This document shows, one piece after another, positions 27,621 through 37,944 of a stretch of 64,000 bases of DNA. The DNA is taken from contig JAGIAR010000002.1 in assembly GCA_017744735.1 (NCBI GenBank), positions 126,599-190,598 of the forward strand. The letters are read 5' to 3'. Both the position numbers and the translations under genes were made by a program. Positions within the stretch are counted from its first letter, which is position 1; the number at the start of each line of letters is the position of its first letter. The notes beneath the pieces were generated by a model, which worked only from the letters and a program-made list of their open reading frames with translations, did not search any database and had not been told where the DNA came from. The DNA is from Novosphingobium sp. (lineage in GTDB: Bacteria > Pseudomonadota > Alphaproteobacteria > Sphingomonadales > Sphingomonadaceae).

Positions 27621-27781
27621 TTAAGACTCTCCTTACAGAGAGCACGCGCGGCGTTGGGACCGCGTGGCCCGGCGCGGCAATTAGTCGCGCACCGACGCAA
27701 GTCAAGCGCCAAGGGACGAGCCGCTCTCGCCAAGGGCCGCCGTTTACGTGGGATTAACCATCGGGGCGGCAGGATCGGGCC

Positions 27782-28465
27782 ATGCTCCGGCCGCTTGCCC
27801 CTTCCCTCGCGGGACTCGCGCTAACCCTTGCCCTCGGCGGCTGTTCGGTGCTGCCCGGCGACGGCGCAGGCTCGCAGCGTCAGGCGATGCGCCCCGCCCA
27901 GCCGGTCTATGTGCCGACCGCCGCCGGCCGCCAGTGCCTGAGCAAGCTCGGCGCGGACAATGCCAGCTTCACCCCGGTGCCCGACCGCTTCTACGGTGCC
28001 GGCTGCTCGACGCTCAACAGCGTCCGCCTGTCCGCGCTCGGCGGCGATTCGAGCCGGAGCTTCGGGATCGCCAACCTCGGCCCGGTCGCCTGCCCGCTGG
28101 CCGAAACCTTCGCCGGCTGGGCCCGCTACGGGGTCGATCGCGCCGCCCGCCAGCTGCTCGACAGCCCCCTGGTGCGGATCGAGACCATGGGCAGCTACAA
28201 CTGCCGCAACGTCGCCGGCTCCGCGAAGCGCTCGGCTCACGCCACCGCCAATGCGATCGACGTCTCCGCCTTCGTCCTCGCCGACGGACGCCGGATCAGT
28301 GTGAAGGGCGACTGGGCCGGAGGCACGCCGGCGGAGAAGCAGTTCCTGCGGATCGTCCATACCAGCGCCTGCAAGCGCTTCGGCACGGTGCTCGGCCCCG
28401 GCTATAACGCCGCGCACCAGGACCACTTCCATCTCGAAAGCGGCGGCAAGTCGTTCTGCCGCTGA
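27782..28465 (+). CDS. Extensin-like M15-type peptidase lipoprotein
   Basis: The 227-residue protein has a lipobox signal (LAGLALTLALGGC) and the extensin-like C-terminal domain found in many alphaproteobacteria. The zinc-site residues of the LAS peptidase fold are visible: SAHATANAIDVSAF (HxxxxxxxD) and HQDHFHLE (final HxH). This suggests a peptidoglycan-active carboxypeptidase; direct activity has not been shown for most members. Confidence 0.85.
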   Translation: MLRPLAPSLAGLALTLALGGCSVLPGDGAGSQRQAMRPAQPVYVPTAAGRQCLSKLGADNASFTPVPDRFYGAGCSTLNSVRLSALGGDSSRSFGIANLGPVACPLAETFAGWARYGVDRAARQLLDSPLVRIETMGSYNCRNVAGSAKRSAHATANAIDVSAFVLADGRRISVKGDWAGGTPAEKQFLRIVHTSACKRFGTVLGPGYNAAHQDHFHLESGGKSFCR

Positions 28466-28480
28466 CGCCCGCCGCCGGTC

Positions 28481-29083
28481 CTAGAGCCGCGCTTCCCAGT
28501 GCAACCGCACGGCATCGGCGACATGCTTGGCATCGAGCTTCTGCATCATGTTGGCGCGGTGGATCTCGACCGTGCGCGGGCTGATCGACAGTTCGCGCGC
28601 GATTCGCTTGTTGGACCCGCCGTCGACCAGCAGTTCCAGCACTTCGCGCTCGCGGTCGGATAGCGACGCGAGCCGCTGGCGGGCCTCGATCACACGACGG
28701 CTGGCGCTCGTCTCGGCCGTGGCGCGCGAGGATGCACGCTCGATCAGCGCGGCGAGTTGGTCCTGCTCCACCGGAAGCTGCAGATAATCGAGCGCCCCCG
28801 CGCGCACCGCCTCGACCACCTTGCCGACGGTCGCGTTCTCCGACGCGATCACCAGCGGCAGCGCGATCGCCATCGCGTAAAGCTTGGCGAGGATATCACT
28901 CACGCCCCCCGGAGCGGCATCCTCGCGCGCAATCACGATCCCTTCGCGCGGCGGATGCTTGGCCAATTCCTCAAGCTCCGCATAGACTTCCGCGTGATGC
29001 CCCAGCGCCAGCGCTTCCCGGGCGACTTCCGCCCGCGATCTGACATCCTGATCGACGAAATGAATTGTATATGTGCGCCCCAT
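28481..29083 (-). CDS. LuxR/FixJ-type response regulator with degenerate receiver
   Basis: The 200-residue protein has an N-terminal receiver fold and a C-terminal LuxR/FixJ HTH (LSDREREVLELLVDGGSNKR, then SISPRTVEIHRANMMQKLDA). The receiver is atypical: the acidic pair appears as VDQD, the phosphorylation site of the usual D-x-x-x-P pattern reads EDAAP, and the conserved Lys of KP is Leu (LQLPV). It is therefore probably not controlled by ordinary phosphorylation. The start giving MGRTYTIHFVDQD fits the receiver fold. No kinase gene is nearby. Confidence 0.85.
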   Translation of the reverse strand: MGRTYTIHFVDQDVRSRAEVAREALALGHHAEVYAELEELAKHPPREGIVIAREDAAPGGVSDILAKLYAMAIALPLVIASENATVGKVVEAVRAGALDYLQLPVEQDQLAALIERASSRATAETSASRRVIEARQRLASLSDREREVLELLVDGGSNKRIARELSISPRTVEIHRANMMQKLDAKHVADAVRLHWEARL

Positions 29084-29277
29084 GGCCCTCGACATAGGGC
29101 ATACCCCCACTCTTGCAGCGGAAGCATAAGCCAATCCGGACGGATAACCGAAGCCCTAACGAAAGAAACAACCGAAATTGCCGGATTTTTATGTCCGAAG
29201 TGGACACGAATCTAAGGAGTTACCCTTAGGGGCAAGTCCTTGCGGAGGTTTGCCTAGGGAAAAACCCGCGAATCACC

Positions 29278-30018
29278 TTAATCTTCGAAGGAATATTCTG
29301 GCAGCGCGTGCACGGCTTCCTTGAGCGAATCCCCCCACATCGAACTGATCGCCTGGAAATAGAGATCGTTCTTGTCGATCCGCTTCTCGTGCAGCGGCTC
29401 GAACCGGTCGCGGCCGATCACCAGCAGGTCGAGCGGCATGCCGACCGAGAGATTGGCCTTGAGAGTCGAATCGAAGCTGACCATCAGCAGCTTGACCGCG
29501 TCCTCGAACTCCATGTCGTGCTCGTAGCCGCGCAGCAGGATCGGGCGGCCGTACTTGGTCTCGCCGATCTGGAAGAACGGGGTGTCGGGGCTGGCCTCGA
29601 TGAAATTGCCTTCGGGATAGAGCATGAACAGGCGCGGCTGCATGCCCTTGATCTGGCCGGCGAGGATCATCGAGGCGGTGAAGCGCCCTTCTCCTTCCTG
29701 GCCGTTGTCGCATTGCGAGGTCTGGATCGTGTCGCGCAGCAGGCGTCCGACCTCCACCGCGACCTGGAACATGGTCGGCGCTTCGAACAGCGTGTTGTGG
29801 CGCTGGTCGGGGGCCTTGTTGCGCTCTTCCAGTTGGCTGATCACCGCCTGGGTGGTGGCGAGATTGCCGGCGGTCATCAGCACGATGATGCGCTCGTCAG
29901 GCTGCTGCCAGCGGAACATCTTGCGGAAGGTCGAGATATTGTCGACGCCCGAATTGGTGCGGGTGTCGCTCATCAGCACCAGCCCCTTGTCGAGCGCCAT
30001 TCCAACACAATAGGTCAT
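29278..30018 (-). CDS. Anbu-type proteasome-like peptidase
   Basis: Bacterial proteasome-homologous protease (Anbu/BPH). The start gives M-TYCVGMALDKGLVLMSDT; removal of Met exposes Thr2 as the nucleophile. SDTRTNSGVDNISTFRKM matches the family. The 246-residue size is typical. It is the last gene of the operon ATP-grasp, alpha-E, transglutaminase-like, Anbu, an association known from comparative genomics and proposed to make and degrade a peptide tag or peptide metabolite. Confidence 0.92.
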   Translation of the reverse strand: MTYCVGMALDKGLVLMSDTRTNSGVDNISTFRKMFRWQQPDERIIVLMTAGNLATTQAVISQLEERNKAPDQRHNTLFEAPTMFQVAVEVGRLLRDTIQTSQCDNGQEGEGRFTASMILAGQIKGMQPRLFMLYPEGNFIEASPDTPFFQIGETKYGRPILLRGYEHDMEFEDAVKLLMVSFDSTLKANLSVGMPLDLLVIGRDRFEPLHEKRIDKNDLYFQAISSMWGDSLKEAVHALPEYSFED

Positions 30019-30084
30019 TCGAGAATCACTTCGCCCCGTTTTCGGGCAAGACCTTTCGCAAATGCACAATGCGGGTCAAGGCCC

Positions 30085-30900
30085 TCACTGTTCCACGCTC
30101 TGCTGTTCCACAGCCAGCGCGACCCGCAATTCCGCCTGGCGCGCGCCGAAGCTGATCCCGGTGACCGGCGCCGCTTCGGCGTAGTCACGCCCGGTCGCGA
30201 CCCGGACATAGCGCGTGTCGGGGCTGATCCCGTTAGAGATGTCGAACCCGACCCAGCCCAGCCCGTCGACATGCGCCTCGGCCCAGGCGTGGGTGGCTTC
30301 CTGCTCGATCCGGTCGTTCATCATCAGATAGCCGGAGACATAACGCGCCGGCACGTCGAGCGCGCGCGCCGCCCCGATGAAGACATGCGCATGGTCCTGG
30401 CACACCCCGACACCGTCCGTCACCGCTTCCTCCGCGGTGGTCTCCACCGTCGTCGCCCCGGTCTGATAGCGCACCGTCTCGCGGATCGCGGCGGAAAGGT
30501 CGTGCAGCATGGCCAGCGTGTCGCCGTCGCTCCGCTTCACCGAAGCGATCAGCGAGCGCATCCTGGCCCCCGGCCGGGTCTGCCGGGTCTGGCTGAGGAA
30601 CGACCACAGCGGCAGATGTCCCGAATGCCAGCCCATCACCCCTGCCTTGTCGCGCGTCTCCACCAGGCCTTCGCACTCGATCGTGACCTCCTGCGTGCCG
30701 GGCAGCACCGAGACGAGCGTCACATGGTTGAAGTTCTGGTCGTCGTATTCCAGTTCGAGCTTCGCCCCTTCGAACCGCATCCGCCATTCGAGCACTTCCT
30801 GCCCGTGGGTCGCCTTGGGCGTGAGGCGCAGGCGCTGGAGCCCGTGCGCAACCGGCTCTGCGAAACGGTAGTGGGTGGTGTGGCGGATCGAAAGGCGCAT
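30085..30900 (-). CDS. Transglutaminase-like cysteine peptidase family protein
   Basis: The 271-residue protein has an N-terminal beta domain (RLSIRHTTHYRFAEPVAHGL) and a transglutaminase-like core. The catalytic Cys is in GVGVCQDHAHVFIGAARALD, the His in EATHAWAEAHVDGLGWVGFD and the Asp in the last part of that segment. In the Anbu operon this enzyme may hydrolyse or transfer amide bonds made by the ATP-grasp partner. Confidence 0.92.
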   Translation of the reverse strand: MRLSIRHTTHYRFAEPVAHGLQRLRLTPKATHGQEVLEWRMRFEGAKLELEYDDQNFNHVTLVSVLPGTQEVTIECEGLVETRDKAGVMGWHSGHLPLWSFLSQTRQTRPGARMRSLIASVKRSDGDTLAMLHDLSAAIRETVRYQTGATTVETTAEEAVTDGVGVCQDHAHVFIGAARALDVPARYVSGYLMMNDRIEQEATHAWAEAHVDGLGWVGFDISNGISPDTRYVRVATGRDYAEAAPVTGISFGARQAELRVALAVEQQSVEQ

Positions 30901-30932
30901 CGTCTGTCTGGGCGGGTCCGGTCTGGTAAGGG

Positions 30933-31877
30933 TCAGTCGATGAAGCGGTAGTCGCTGGCGATCGCATTCGCGATCCCCTGGTTGCCGGCAATGAAGCCGA
31001 CCAGGAATTCGTGCAGCCCGCCATCGAAGATCGACTGGATGGTCGCTTCGCTCAATGCCCGGTCGGCATCGCGCATCAGCGCGTGGCATTCGCCGCGGTC
31101 GCCGTGCAGTTCCGCCAGCGCCGCGAGGTTGCCGCGCAGCGCATCGTAGCAGAAGGCCAGGCTGCGCGGGAAGCGGTGGTCGAGGATCAGGAACTCGGCG
31201 ATTCCGCGCGGATCCATGTGCCCGGCGTTGAGCCAGCGATAGGCGCGCTCGGCCGAAAGCGAGCGCAGCACCGTGTCCCACTGCCCCGTGTCGAGGCTCG
31301 ACCCGACATAGGCGAGGCTCGGCAGCAGCAGATAGTATTTCACGTCGAGGATGCGCGCGGTGTTGTCCGCCCGCTCCAGATAGGTGCCGCAGCGCGAAAA
31401 GTGATAAATCTCGTTGCGCAGCATCGAACCGTAGGTCGCACCGCGCACATGGGTCGCCTCGCGCCGGATTGCGGTGAGCACCGGGCCGAGAATCGCCTCG
31501 CGCACCGGGCGCTGCAACGCGCTGCGCAGGGTCATCCAGGCCTCGTTGACCGATTCCCACACTTCCGCGGTGATCGAGGTGCGCGCGCTGCGGGCATTGC
31601 TGCGCGCGGCCTCGATCATGCCGAGCACGTTCTGCGGATTCTCCTTCTCGCGCAGCACGAAATTGCACACCGACGTGCCCGAATATTCGCTGTGGCAGGC
31701 CTCGTAGGCCTGGCGCTCGCCGAGCGTGGTGATGACCGAGCGCCATTCCTCGTTCGCCGCGTCGGGCCCGCGGGTCAGCGCCATGCGCGATCCGGCCTCG
31801 AGCAGGCGCGCGGTGTTCTCCGCCCGCTCCAGATAGCGGAACATCCAGAAGATCGAATTTGCAGTGCGGCCTAGCAT
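30933..31877 (-). CDS. Alpha-E domain protein (DUF403)
   Basis: The 314-residue all-helical protein starts MLGRTANSIFWMFRYLERAEN, the diagnostic start of the alpha-E family, with repeated ERAEN/ERADNTARIL helices. Its biochemical role is unknown. It always occurs with the circularly permuted ATP-grasp and transglutaminase-like proteins, as here, and ends 33 bases before the latter. Confidence 0.93.
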   Translation of the reverse strand: MLGRTANSIFWMFRYLERAENTARLLEAGSRMALTRGPDAANEEWRSVITTLGERQAYEACHSEYSGTSVCNFVLREKENPQNVLGMIEAARSNARSARTSITAEVWESVNEAWMTLRSALQRPVREAILGPVLTAIRREATHVRGATYGSMLRNEIYHFSRCGTYLERADNTARILDVKYYLLLPSLAYVGSSLDTGQWDTVLRSLSAERAYRWLNAGHMDPRGIAEFLILDHRFPRSLAFCYDALRGNLAALAELHGDRGECHALMRDADRALSEATIQSIFDGGLHEFLVGFIAGNQGIANAIASDYRFID

Positions 31878-31893
31878 GAAGGATTCCCGGGCA

Positions 31894-33324
31894 TCAGTCG
31901 TCCAGCACCCAGCTATCCTTGGTGCCGCCCCCCTGGGAAGAGTTCACCACCAGCGAGCCCTTCTTGAGCGCGACCCGGGTCAGGCCGCCGGGGGTGATGT
32001 CCACCCGGTCGGGCGAAACCAGCACGAAGGGCCGCAAATCGACATGGCGCGGCGCGAGCCCGGCCTGGGTAAAGATCGGCACGGTCGAGAGCGCGAGCGT
32101 GGGCTGGGCGATGTAATTGTCGGGCTTGGCCACCAGCTTGTCGCGGAAGGCCGCGATCTCCTTTTTCGACGAGGTCGGCCCGATCAGCATGCCGTAGCCG
32201 CCCGAGCCATGCACTTCCTTGACCACCAGTTCGGCCAAGTTGTCCAGCACATAGGCCAGGCTGTCCGCCTCGGCGCAGCGCCAGGTCGGCACATTCGGCA
32301 GCAGCGGCTTCTCGCCGGTGTAGAACTCCACGATCTCGGGCATGAAGCTGTAGATCGCCTTGTCGTCGGCAATGCCGGTGCCCGGCGCGTTGGCGATGGT
32401 GATCCCGCCCGAGCGGTAGACATCCATGATCCCCGGCACGCCGAGCATGCTGGTGGGATTGAAGGTCAGCGGATCGAGGAATTCGTCGTCGACCCGGCGA
32501 TAGAGCACGTCGATCGGCTGATAGCCGGCGGTGGTGCGCATCTGCACCCGCCCGTCGACCACCCTCAGGTCGCCGCCCTCGACCAGTTCCGCCCCCATCT
32601 GGTCGGCCAGGAAGGCGTGCTCGAAATAGGCCGAATTGTAGATCCCCGGCGTCAGCACCGCGACCACCGGCTTGCCGGTGGTTTTCGCCGGCGCGCAGGC
32701 GGCAAGGCTCTTGGCGAGCCGCGCCGGATAGTCCGACACCGGCTGCACCGGAATCCGGCTGAACAGCTCGGGGAACATCGCCATCATGGTTTCGCGGTTC
32801 TCGAGCATGTAGGACACGCCGCTGGGCGTGCGCGCGTTGTCTTCGAGCACCATGAAATCGTTCGGCCCGGTGCGGACCAGGTCGATCCCGACGATATGGG
32901 TGTAGACCCCGCCCGGCGGAGTGAAGCCGACCATTTCCGGCAGCCAGGCGACGTTGTTGCTGAACAGGCGCTGCGGCACCCGGCCCGAGCGGATGATCTC
33001 CTGCCGGTGATAGAGATCGTGCATGAAGGCGTTGAGCGCCCGCACCCGCTGCTCGATCCCGCGCGACAGGCGGCGCCATTCGCTGCCGGTGATGATCCGC
33101 GGGACCATGTCGAAGGGAATCAGGCGCTCCTCGCCATCCTCGTCGCCATAGACGTTGAAGGTGATCCCGGTGCGGCGGAAGAAGCTTTCCGCCTCGCCGT
33201 TCTTGCGCCGCATCAGCGACTGGTCCTGTTCGTCGAGCCAGGTCACGTAATCGCGATAGGCCGGCCGGATGGAACCATCGGCCTGGCGCATCTCATCGAA
33301 CTTGGGGTCAGGCGTTATGCTCAT
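31894..33324 (-). CDS. Circularly permuted ATP-grasp type 2 ligase (DUF404/407)
   Basis: The 476-residue protein starts with [21 protein letters not shown]. Its core has the segments [19 protein letters not shown] and [11 protein letters not shown] (ATP-binding glycine loop, permuted order) and ends [16 protein letters not shown]. The family is predicted to form amide bonds with ATP. It is the first gene of the Anbu operon. The substrate is unknown. Confidence 0.92.
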   Translation of the reverse strand: MSITPDPKFDEMRQADGSIRPAYRDYVTWLDEQDQSLMRRKNGEAESFFRRTGITFNVYGDEDGEERLIPFDMVPRIITGSEWRRLSRGIEQRVRALNAFMHDLYHRQEIIRSGRVPQRLFSNNVAWLPEMVGFTPPGGVYTHIVGIDLVRTGPNDFMVLEDNARTPSGVSYMLENRETMMAMFPELFSRIPVQPVSDYPARLAKSLAACAPAKTTGKPVVAVLTPGIYNSAYFEHAFLADQMGAELVEGGDLRVVDGRVQMRTTAGYQPIDVLYRRVDDEFLDPLTFNPTSMLGVPGIMDVYRSGGITIANAPGTGIADDKAIYSFMPEIVEFYTGEKPLLPNVPTWRCAEADSLAYVLDNLAELVVKEVHGSGGYGMLIGPTSSKKEIAAFRDKLVAKPDNYIAQPTLALSTVPIFTQAGLAPRHVDLRPFVLVSPDRVDITPGGLTRVALKKGSLVVNSSQGGGTKDSWVLDD

Positions 33325-33430
33325 TTTCCCTCATGCTGCAGCGCAACATGTTGCATGGAAGCGTAGCGCTGCCAAGCGGAAACGGCGATGTTGCAAAAGG
33401 GTTTCGGACGCGCGCCGGAACGCCCGGAAA

Positions 33431-34225
33431 TCAGACGGTTTCGAGTTCGCGCAAAACCGCGTCGATCGCCTCGTCCGAATAGGCGAAGCCGAGGTGCCCG
33501 CAGCGCAGCGCGACCGCTTTGTCGCGCTCGCCGGCGCGGCCGCAGGACGACCGCGGCGAAACGATCCCGTCGCAGGCGCTCCACAGCGCCACCGTCGGGA
33601 CCGGCGGCTTTTCCGAGATGTTGCCCACGACCGGAGGATTCTCGACCGAATGGCCGGTGATCAGGTGGTAGATTCGCCAGACATTGTTCGCCTTCGGGCT
33701 GCCGGAGAAGGGCGAGCCCATCGTCACCACTTTCGCCACCGCCTCGGGCTGGCACTTGGCAACCTCGCGCGCGAAAATCCCGCCGAGGCTCCAACCCACC
33801 AGCACGATCTTCTCGCCATAGCGGCGATGGAGCGCGAGCACACGCTTGGTCAGGAGTTCGAAATTCTCCGGCGTCGGCCCGAAATTGAAGCCCTGCCCCC
33901 AGCGCTTCACCGTGTGGCCCGCGGCTTCGAGGTGGGTCGCCATACGCTTCAACCGGGCCGGATGGGTGCCGAAGCCGGGCAGCAGCATCACCACGCGCGG
34001 GGCCTGCGCCGGCTCGATCTCCGTGACCGGGCGCGCCCTGCGCAGGGCGCTGGTCACGAACTGCAATTCGCCGAACATATGCTTGAGCGCGGGCCCGTGG
34101 ACCCCGTTGGGCTGAGTCTCGCCGACCAGCGCCGCGCGCATCTTGAGCGCGTCGAACAGTTCCGCAACCTGCGGCGCATGCCGCGACTGGCTGCGGCTGC
34201 GATCGGTACGACTCATATCGCTCAT
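33431..34225 (-). CDS. Alpha/beta-hydrolase
   Basis: The 264-residue protein has no signal peptide. It shows the oxyanion segment [18 protein letters not shown], the nucleophile elbow [13 protein letters not shown] and a late Asp/His ([25 protein letters not shown]). The pattern resembles membrane-lipid or PHA-type acyl hydrolases, but the substrate is unknown. I took [11 protein letters not shown] as start; MSRTDRSR three codons later is equally good. Confidence 0.8.
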   Translation of the reverse strand: MSDMSRTDRSRSQSRHAPQVAELFDALKMRAALVGETQPNGVHGPALKHMFGELQFVTSALRRARPVTEIEPAQAPRVVMLLPGFGTHPARLKRMATHLEAAGHTVKRWGQGFNFGPTPENFELLTKRVLALHRRYGEKIVLVGWSLGGIFAREVAKCQPEAVAKVVTMGSPFSGSPKANNVWRIYHLITGHSVENPPVVGNISEKPPVPTVALWSACDGIVSPRSSCGRAGERDKAVALRCGHLGFAYSDEAIDAVLRELETV

Positions 34226-34324
34226 GAGCCGACTGTAACCGAACTGACTTATTCTAGCCTGAACAAAACTTCCCCCGTCATCAAACTGTCGGAAAAGTTT
34301 CATTTTCGGCAAGGCGCCGAGCGG

Positions 34325-34879
34325 TCAGCCCTTGCAGTCGCCGACCCGGGTCGAGGTCAGGTGCATCTTCATCGACATACCGCCCCCCGGCATCTGCGGG
34401 CTTTTCTGATCGCTCTGCATCGTCATGTCGACGCCCTGGCGGGTGATCGTGCCGGTCATCGTGTAGGTCCCGGTGCCCCGATCGCCCATGTCGCATTCCA
34501 TGCGGGCGTCGACCTTGCCGCCAATGACGTCGTATTTGGTGTATTTGCAGGCCCCGTTCTCGGCGCCCTTGGTCATCTTCTTGACCGCATCGGCCCGGTC
34601 GGCCTCGGTCAGGCAGCTTTTTGTGACGCGCGCCGTCGCCATCGACTTCTTCATCTGCTCGGCCATGCCCGCAGGCATCCCCGGCATCGACATGTCGATC
34701 AGGTCCATCTTGATCTCGTAAAGTCCGGCATCGGGGATAACCGCGGCCGCAGCCATGCCGCTCGCCACGTTGCCGCCGGCAGCCTCTCCCCCTCCGCTTG
34801 CCGAAGCCTCCTGCTTCTTGCCGCAGCCCGACAGGGCAAGCGCGACGGCGAACGGCACGACGATAACGGATCTATGCAT
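34325..34879 (-). CDS. DUF3617 lipoprotein
   Basis: The 184-residue protein has a lipobox ([13 protein letters not shown]), a Gly/Ser/Ala-rich linker and the DUF3617 body ([20 protein letters not shown], then the paired Cys segments [11 protein letters not shown] and [10 protein letters not shown]). DUF3617 proteins are periplasmic lipoproteins of unknown role common in sphingomonads. The ribosome-binding site GGGAGG lies before the ATG. It is divergent from uvrB. Confidence 0.85.
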   Translation of the reverse strand: MHRSVIVVPFAVALALSGCGKKQEASASGGGEAAGGNVASGMAAAAVIPDAGLYEIKMDLIDMSMPGMPAGMAEQMKKSMATARVTKSCLTEADRADAVKKMTKGAENGACKYTKYDVIGGKVDARMECDMGDRGTGTYTMTGTITRQGVDMTMQSDQKSPQMPGGGMSMKMHLTSTRVGDCKG

Positions 34880-35002
34880 GGTTCCTCCCCTCAGAGGTGC
34901 GGCAGGGCGGCCGCGAAGCGAGGGATCGTATCAAGCCCTTGCCGTGCTGCCAACGTCCCCGTTGCGGAACGCCCCATTGCAGAACGCAAGGCGAACAGCC
35001 AT

Positions 35003-37201
35003 ATGTCCGCAATGGCCGAACTGGTGATCAGACGCGGACTGGAAGAGCCCGACACTTCCGGCACCTTCACCCCCCATCGGCCCGAGCGGCCGGACAAGCC
35101 GCTCGGCGGCAGGAAGTTCAAGCTGGTCTCGGATTACGAGCCGGCGGGCGACCAGCCTTCCGCGATCGCCGAGCTGGTTTCGGGCGCCGAGCTCGACGAG
35201 AAGACCCAGGTGCTGCTGGGCGTCACCGGCAGCGGCAAGACCTTCACCATGGCCAAGGTGATCGAGACGCTGCAGCGCCCCGCGCTGATCCTGGCGCCGA
35301 ACAAGATCCTCGCGGCACAGCTCTACGGCGAGTTCAAGAGCTTCTTCCCCGAGAACGCGGTCGAGTATTTCGTCAGCTATTACGACTACTACCAGCCCGA
35401 GGCCTACGTCCCCCGCAGCGACACCTACATCGAGAAGGAAAGCTCGGTGAACGAGGCGATCGACCGGATGCGCCATTCGGCCACCCGGGCGCTGCTGGAG
35501 CGCGACGACGTGATCATCGTCGCCTCGGTGAGCTGCCTCTACGGGATCGGATCGGTCGAGACCTATTCGGCGATGATCTTCGACCTCAAGAAGGGCGCGA
35601 CGCAGGACCAGCGCGAGATCATCCGCAAGCTGGTGGCGCTGCAATACAAGCGCAACGACACCGCCTTCGCGCGCGGCAGCTTCCGGGTGCGCGGCGACAA
35701 TCTCGAGATCTTCCCCAGCCACTACGAGGACATGGCCTGGCGGATCAGCTTCTTCGGCGACGAGATCGAGGAGATCAGCGAATTCGATCCCTTGACCGGG
35801 ACCAAGGGCGCAAGCCTCGACACGGTGCGGGTCTATGCCAATTCGCACTACGTCACCCCCGGCCCGACGATGAAACAGGCGATGGAGGCGATCCGCTTCG
35901 AGCTGACCGAGCGGCTCAAGGAGCTTGAGGCCGAAGGCAAATTGCTCGAGCACCAAAGGCTGGAGCAGCGCACCAATTTCGACCTCGAGATGATCGCCGC
36001 GACCGGCAGCTGCGCCGGCATCGAGAACTACAGCCGCTTCCTCACCGGCCGCCTGCCGGGCGAGCCGCCGCCGACCCTGTTCGAATATCTGCCCGAGAAC
36101 GCGCTGCTGTTCGTCGACGAGAGCCACCAGACCGTGCCGCAGATCGGCGCGATGGCGCGCGGCGACCACCGGCGCAAGATCACCCTGGCCGAATACGGCT
36201 TTCGCCTGCCGAGCTGCATCGACAACCGCCCCTTACGCTTCAACGAATGGGACGCGATGCGCCCGCAGACCTTCGCGGTCTCGGCCACGCCCGGGACCTG
36301 GGAGATGGAACAGTCGGGCGGCGTGTTCGCCGAACAGGTGATCCGCCCGACCGGGCTGATCGACCCGCCGGTCGCCATCCGGCCGGTGGAAGACCAGGTG
36401 CAGGACTGCATCAACGAATGCCGCCTGACTGCCGAGAAGGGCTATCGCACCCTCGTCACCACGCTGACCAAGCGCATGGCCGAGGACCTGACCGAGTTCA
36501 TGCACGAGGCGGGGCTGAGGGTCCGCTACATGCACTCCGACGTCGAGACGCTCGAACGCATCGAGCTGATCCGCGACCTGCGGCTGGGGGTCTACGACGT
36601 GCTGGTGGGCATCAACCTGCTCCGCGAAGGGCTCGACATCCCCGAATGCGGGCTGGTCTGCATCCTCGATGCGGACAAGGAAGGGTTCCTGCGCTCCGAG
36701 ACCAGCCTGGTCCAGACGATCGGCCGCGCCGCGCGCAACGTCGACGGGCGGGTGATCCTCTATGCCGACCGCATCACCGGCAGCATGGAGCGCGCGATGG
36801 CCGAGACCGACCGGCGCCGCGAGAAGCAGCGCGCCTATAACGAAGAACACGGGATCACCCCCGAGACGATCCGCCGCGACGTCCACGACATTGTCGCCCA
36901 CACCGCCAGCCGCGACGGCGTGCTGGTCGAGATCGAGGCCGAGGACGGGCGCAACAACCTCGTCGGCCACAATCTGCGCGCCTATATCGAGGAGCTGGAA
37001 CGCAAGATGCGCGCGGCGGCAGCCGACCTCGAATTCGAGGAAGCCGGGCGGCTGAGGGACGAGATCAGGAAACTGGAAGCGGACGAACTCGGCCTCGCCG
37101 GCGAGGAACCGCGCGCGCCGGTGGTCGGGCGCAGCAACGAGGGCAAGCCGGGCACGCGCAAGATGCGCTACGGCAAGACGCAGCGGAAGTGGGGGCGGTG
37201 A
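35003..37201 (+). CDS. uvrB: Excinuclease ABC subunit B
   Basis: DNA-damage-binding helicase-like subunit of nucleotide excision repair. The 732-residue protein has Walker A GVTGSGKT at 73-80, the beta-hairpin [19 protein letters not shown], the DEAD-type DESH box ([10 protein letters not shown]) and a C-terminal UVR domain ([20 protein letters not shown]) for UvrC. The start ATG gives [11 protein letters not shown]; the longer open frame upstream has no similarity. Its stop abuts the palindrome of the downstream toxin-antitoxin pair. Confidence 0.97.
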   Translation: MSAMAELVIRRGLEEPDTSGTFTPHRPERPDKPLGGRKFKLVSDYEPAGDQPSAIAELVSGAELDEKTQVLLGVTGSGKTFTMAKVIETLQRPALILAPNKILAAQLYGEFKSFFPENAVEYFVSYYDYYQPEAYVPRSDTYIEKESSVNEAIDRMRHSATRALLERDDVIIVASVSCLYGIGSVETYSAMIFDLKKGATQDQREIIRKLVALQYKRNDTAFARGSFRVRGDNLEIFPSHYEDMAWRISFFGDEIEEISEFDPLTGTKGASLDTVRVYANSHYVTPGPTMKQAMEAIRFELTERLKELEAEGKLLEHQRLEQRTNFDLEMIAATGSCAGIENYSRFLTGRLPGEPPPTLFEYLPENALLFVDESHQTVPQIGAMARGDHRRKITLAEYGFRLPSCIDNRPLRFNEWDAMRPQTFAVSATPGTWEMEQSGGVFAEQVIRPTGLIDPPVAIRPVEDQVQDCINECRLTAEKGYRTLVTTLTKRMAEDLTEFMHEAGLRVRYMHSDVETLERIELIRDLRLGVYDVLVGINLLREGLDIPECGLVCILDADKEGFLRSETSLVQTIGRAARNVDGRVILYADRITGSMERAMAETDRRREKQRAYNEEHGITPETIRRDVHDIVAHTASRDGVLVEIEAEDGRNNLVGHNLRAYIEELERKMRAAAADLEFEEAGRLRDEIRKLEADELGLAGEEPRAPVVGRSNEGKPGTRKMRYGKTQRKWGR

Positions 37202-37221
37202 TGCTTGCAAAATGCAAGCAT
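37201..37221. promoter_or_regulatory. Perfect 8-bp palindrome, probable operator of the toxin-antitoxin pair
   Basis: ATGCTTGC (37201-37208) and GCAAGCAT (37214-37221) flank AAAAT. It begins at the last base of the uvrB stop codon and lies 40 bases before the antitoxin start. FitA/VapB antitoxins bind inverted repeats in their own promoters, so this is the expected autoregulation site. Confidence 0.65.
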
Positions 37222-37260
37222 TTTGCGTACATACCCGTCGTTCAATCTGGAGATAGGATC

Positions 37261-37503
37261 GTGGCCAGCCTGACCGTGCGCGACATTGACGATGACGACT
37301 ATGAAAACCTGCGCCGCATCGCGCAGAAGAACAATCGGTCGACTTCGGCGCAAGTCAGGGAGATGATTGCGGAAGCAAATCGTCGCAATTCCAGCAGCCA
37401 GGAAGCCGTTGCAAGGCTGAGAGAATTTCAGCGCAAGAACGGGCTCAAATTGCCAGCAGGCACGACCTCGCTCGATCTGTTGCGTGAGGAACGCGATTCC
37501 TGA
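37261..37503 (+). CDS. FitA/VapB-type ribbon-helix-helix antitoxin
   Basis: The 80-residue protein starts at GTG with ribosome-binding site GGAG upstream. Residues 1-40 (ASLTVRDIDDDDYENLRRI, then STSAQVREMIAEA) are a ribbon-helix-helix DNA-binding fold. The C-terminus (ARLREFQRKNGLKLPAGTTS) should thread through the toxin active site. Its stop overlaps the toxin start (TGATG), typical of FitAB/VapBC. A longer upstream reading frame would overlap the palindrome and is not preferred. Confidence 0.85.
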   Translation: MASLTVRDIDDDDYENLRRIAQKNNRSTSAQVREMIAEANRRNSSSQEAVARLREFQRKNGLKLPAGTTSLDLLREERDS

Positions 37504-37931
37504 TGAGCGTGATCGACGCCAGCGTGGCGGTCAAATGGTTCGTCGACGAGCCGGACAGCCTCCTTGCCCTCGATCTGCTTGATTCAGCGCAGGGTGGCCT
37601 CCACGTTCCGGACGAATTCGTGGTTGAGGTTGCGGGCGCGCTCGTGCGGCGTGCCAACGAAGACAAGCCATCGCGGGATCAATGGGAAGCGGGACTGTTC
37701 CACCTGATCGATCTGATCGACAGGCAAGCGCTGCTGATCGAGCGAACGCCGCCGGGCCAGGTCATCGACGCGGCCCATCTGGCAATCGCCCTGGGCCATC
37801 CGCTCAGGGATTGCATCTATCTCGATCTGGCGATGAAGATGGGCCGGCCGCTGATAACGGCCGATGCCAAATTTGCTGCGAAAGCCCGTGAGGTGTGGCC
37901 GGAAACGCTGGACCTGAATTCCTCTTCGTAA
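37503..37931 (+). CDS. PIN-domain ribonuclease toxin (VapC/FitB type)
   Basis: The 142-residue PIN protein has the four conserved acidic residues of the metal site: Asp5 (VIDASVAVKWF), Glu42 (EFVVEVAGAL), Asp103 (LRDCIYLDLAM) and Asp121 (LITADAKFA). VapC toxins cut tRNA or rRNA to stop translation. It is translationally coupled to the antitoxin. The lower GC of the pair compared with uvrB points to horizontal arrival. Confidence 0.88.
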   Translation: MSVIDASVAVKWFVDEPDSLLALDLLDSAQGGLHVPDEFVVEVAGALVRRANEDKPSRDQWEAGLFHLIDLIDRQALLIERTPPGQVIDAAHLAIALGHPLRDCIYLDLAMKMGRPLITADAKFAAKAREVWPETLDLNSSS

Positions 37932-37944
37932 AGCTGGAAAAGTC

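Noticed and set aside
33269-35002. N-terminal extension of UvrB by 578 codons
   Set aside because: The extension is antisense to well-supported minus-strand genes and has shadow composition; UvrB begins at 35003.
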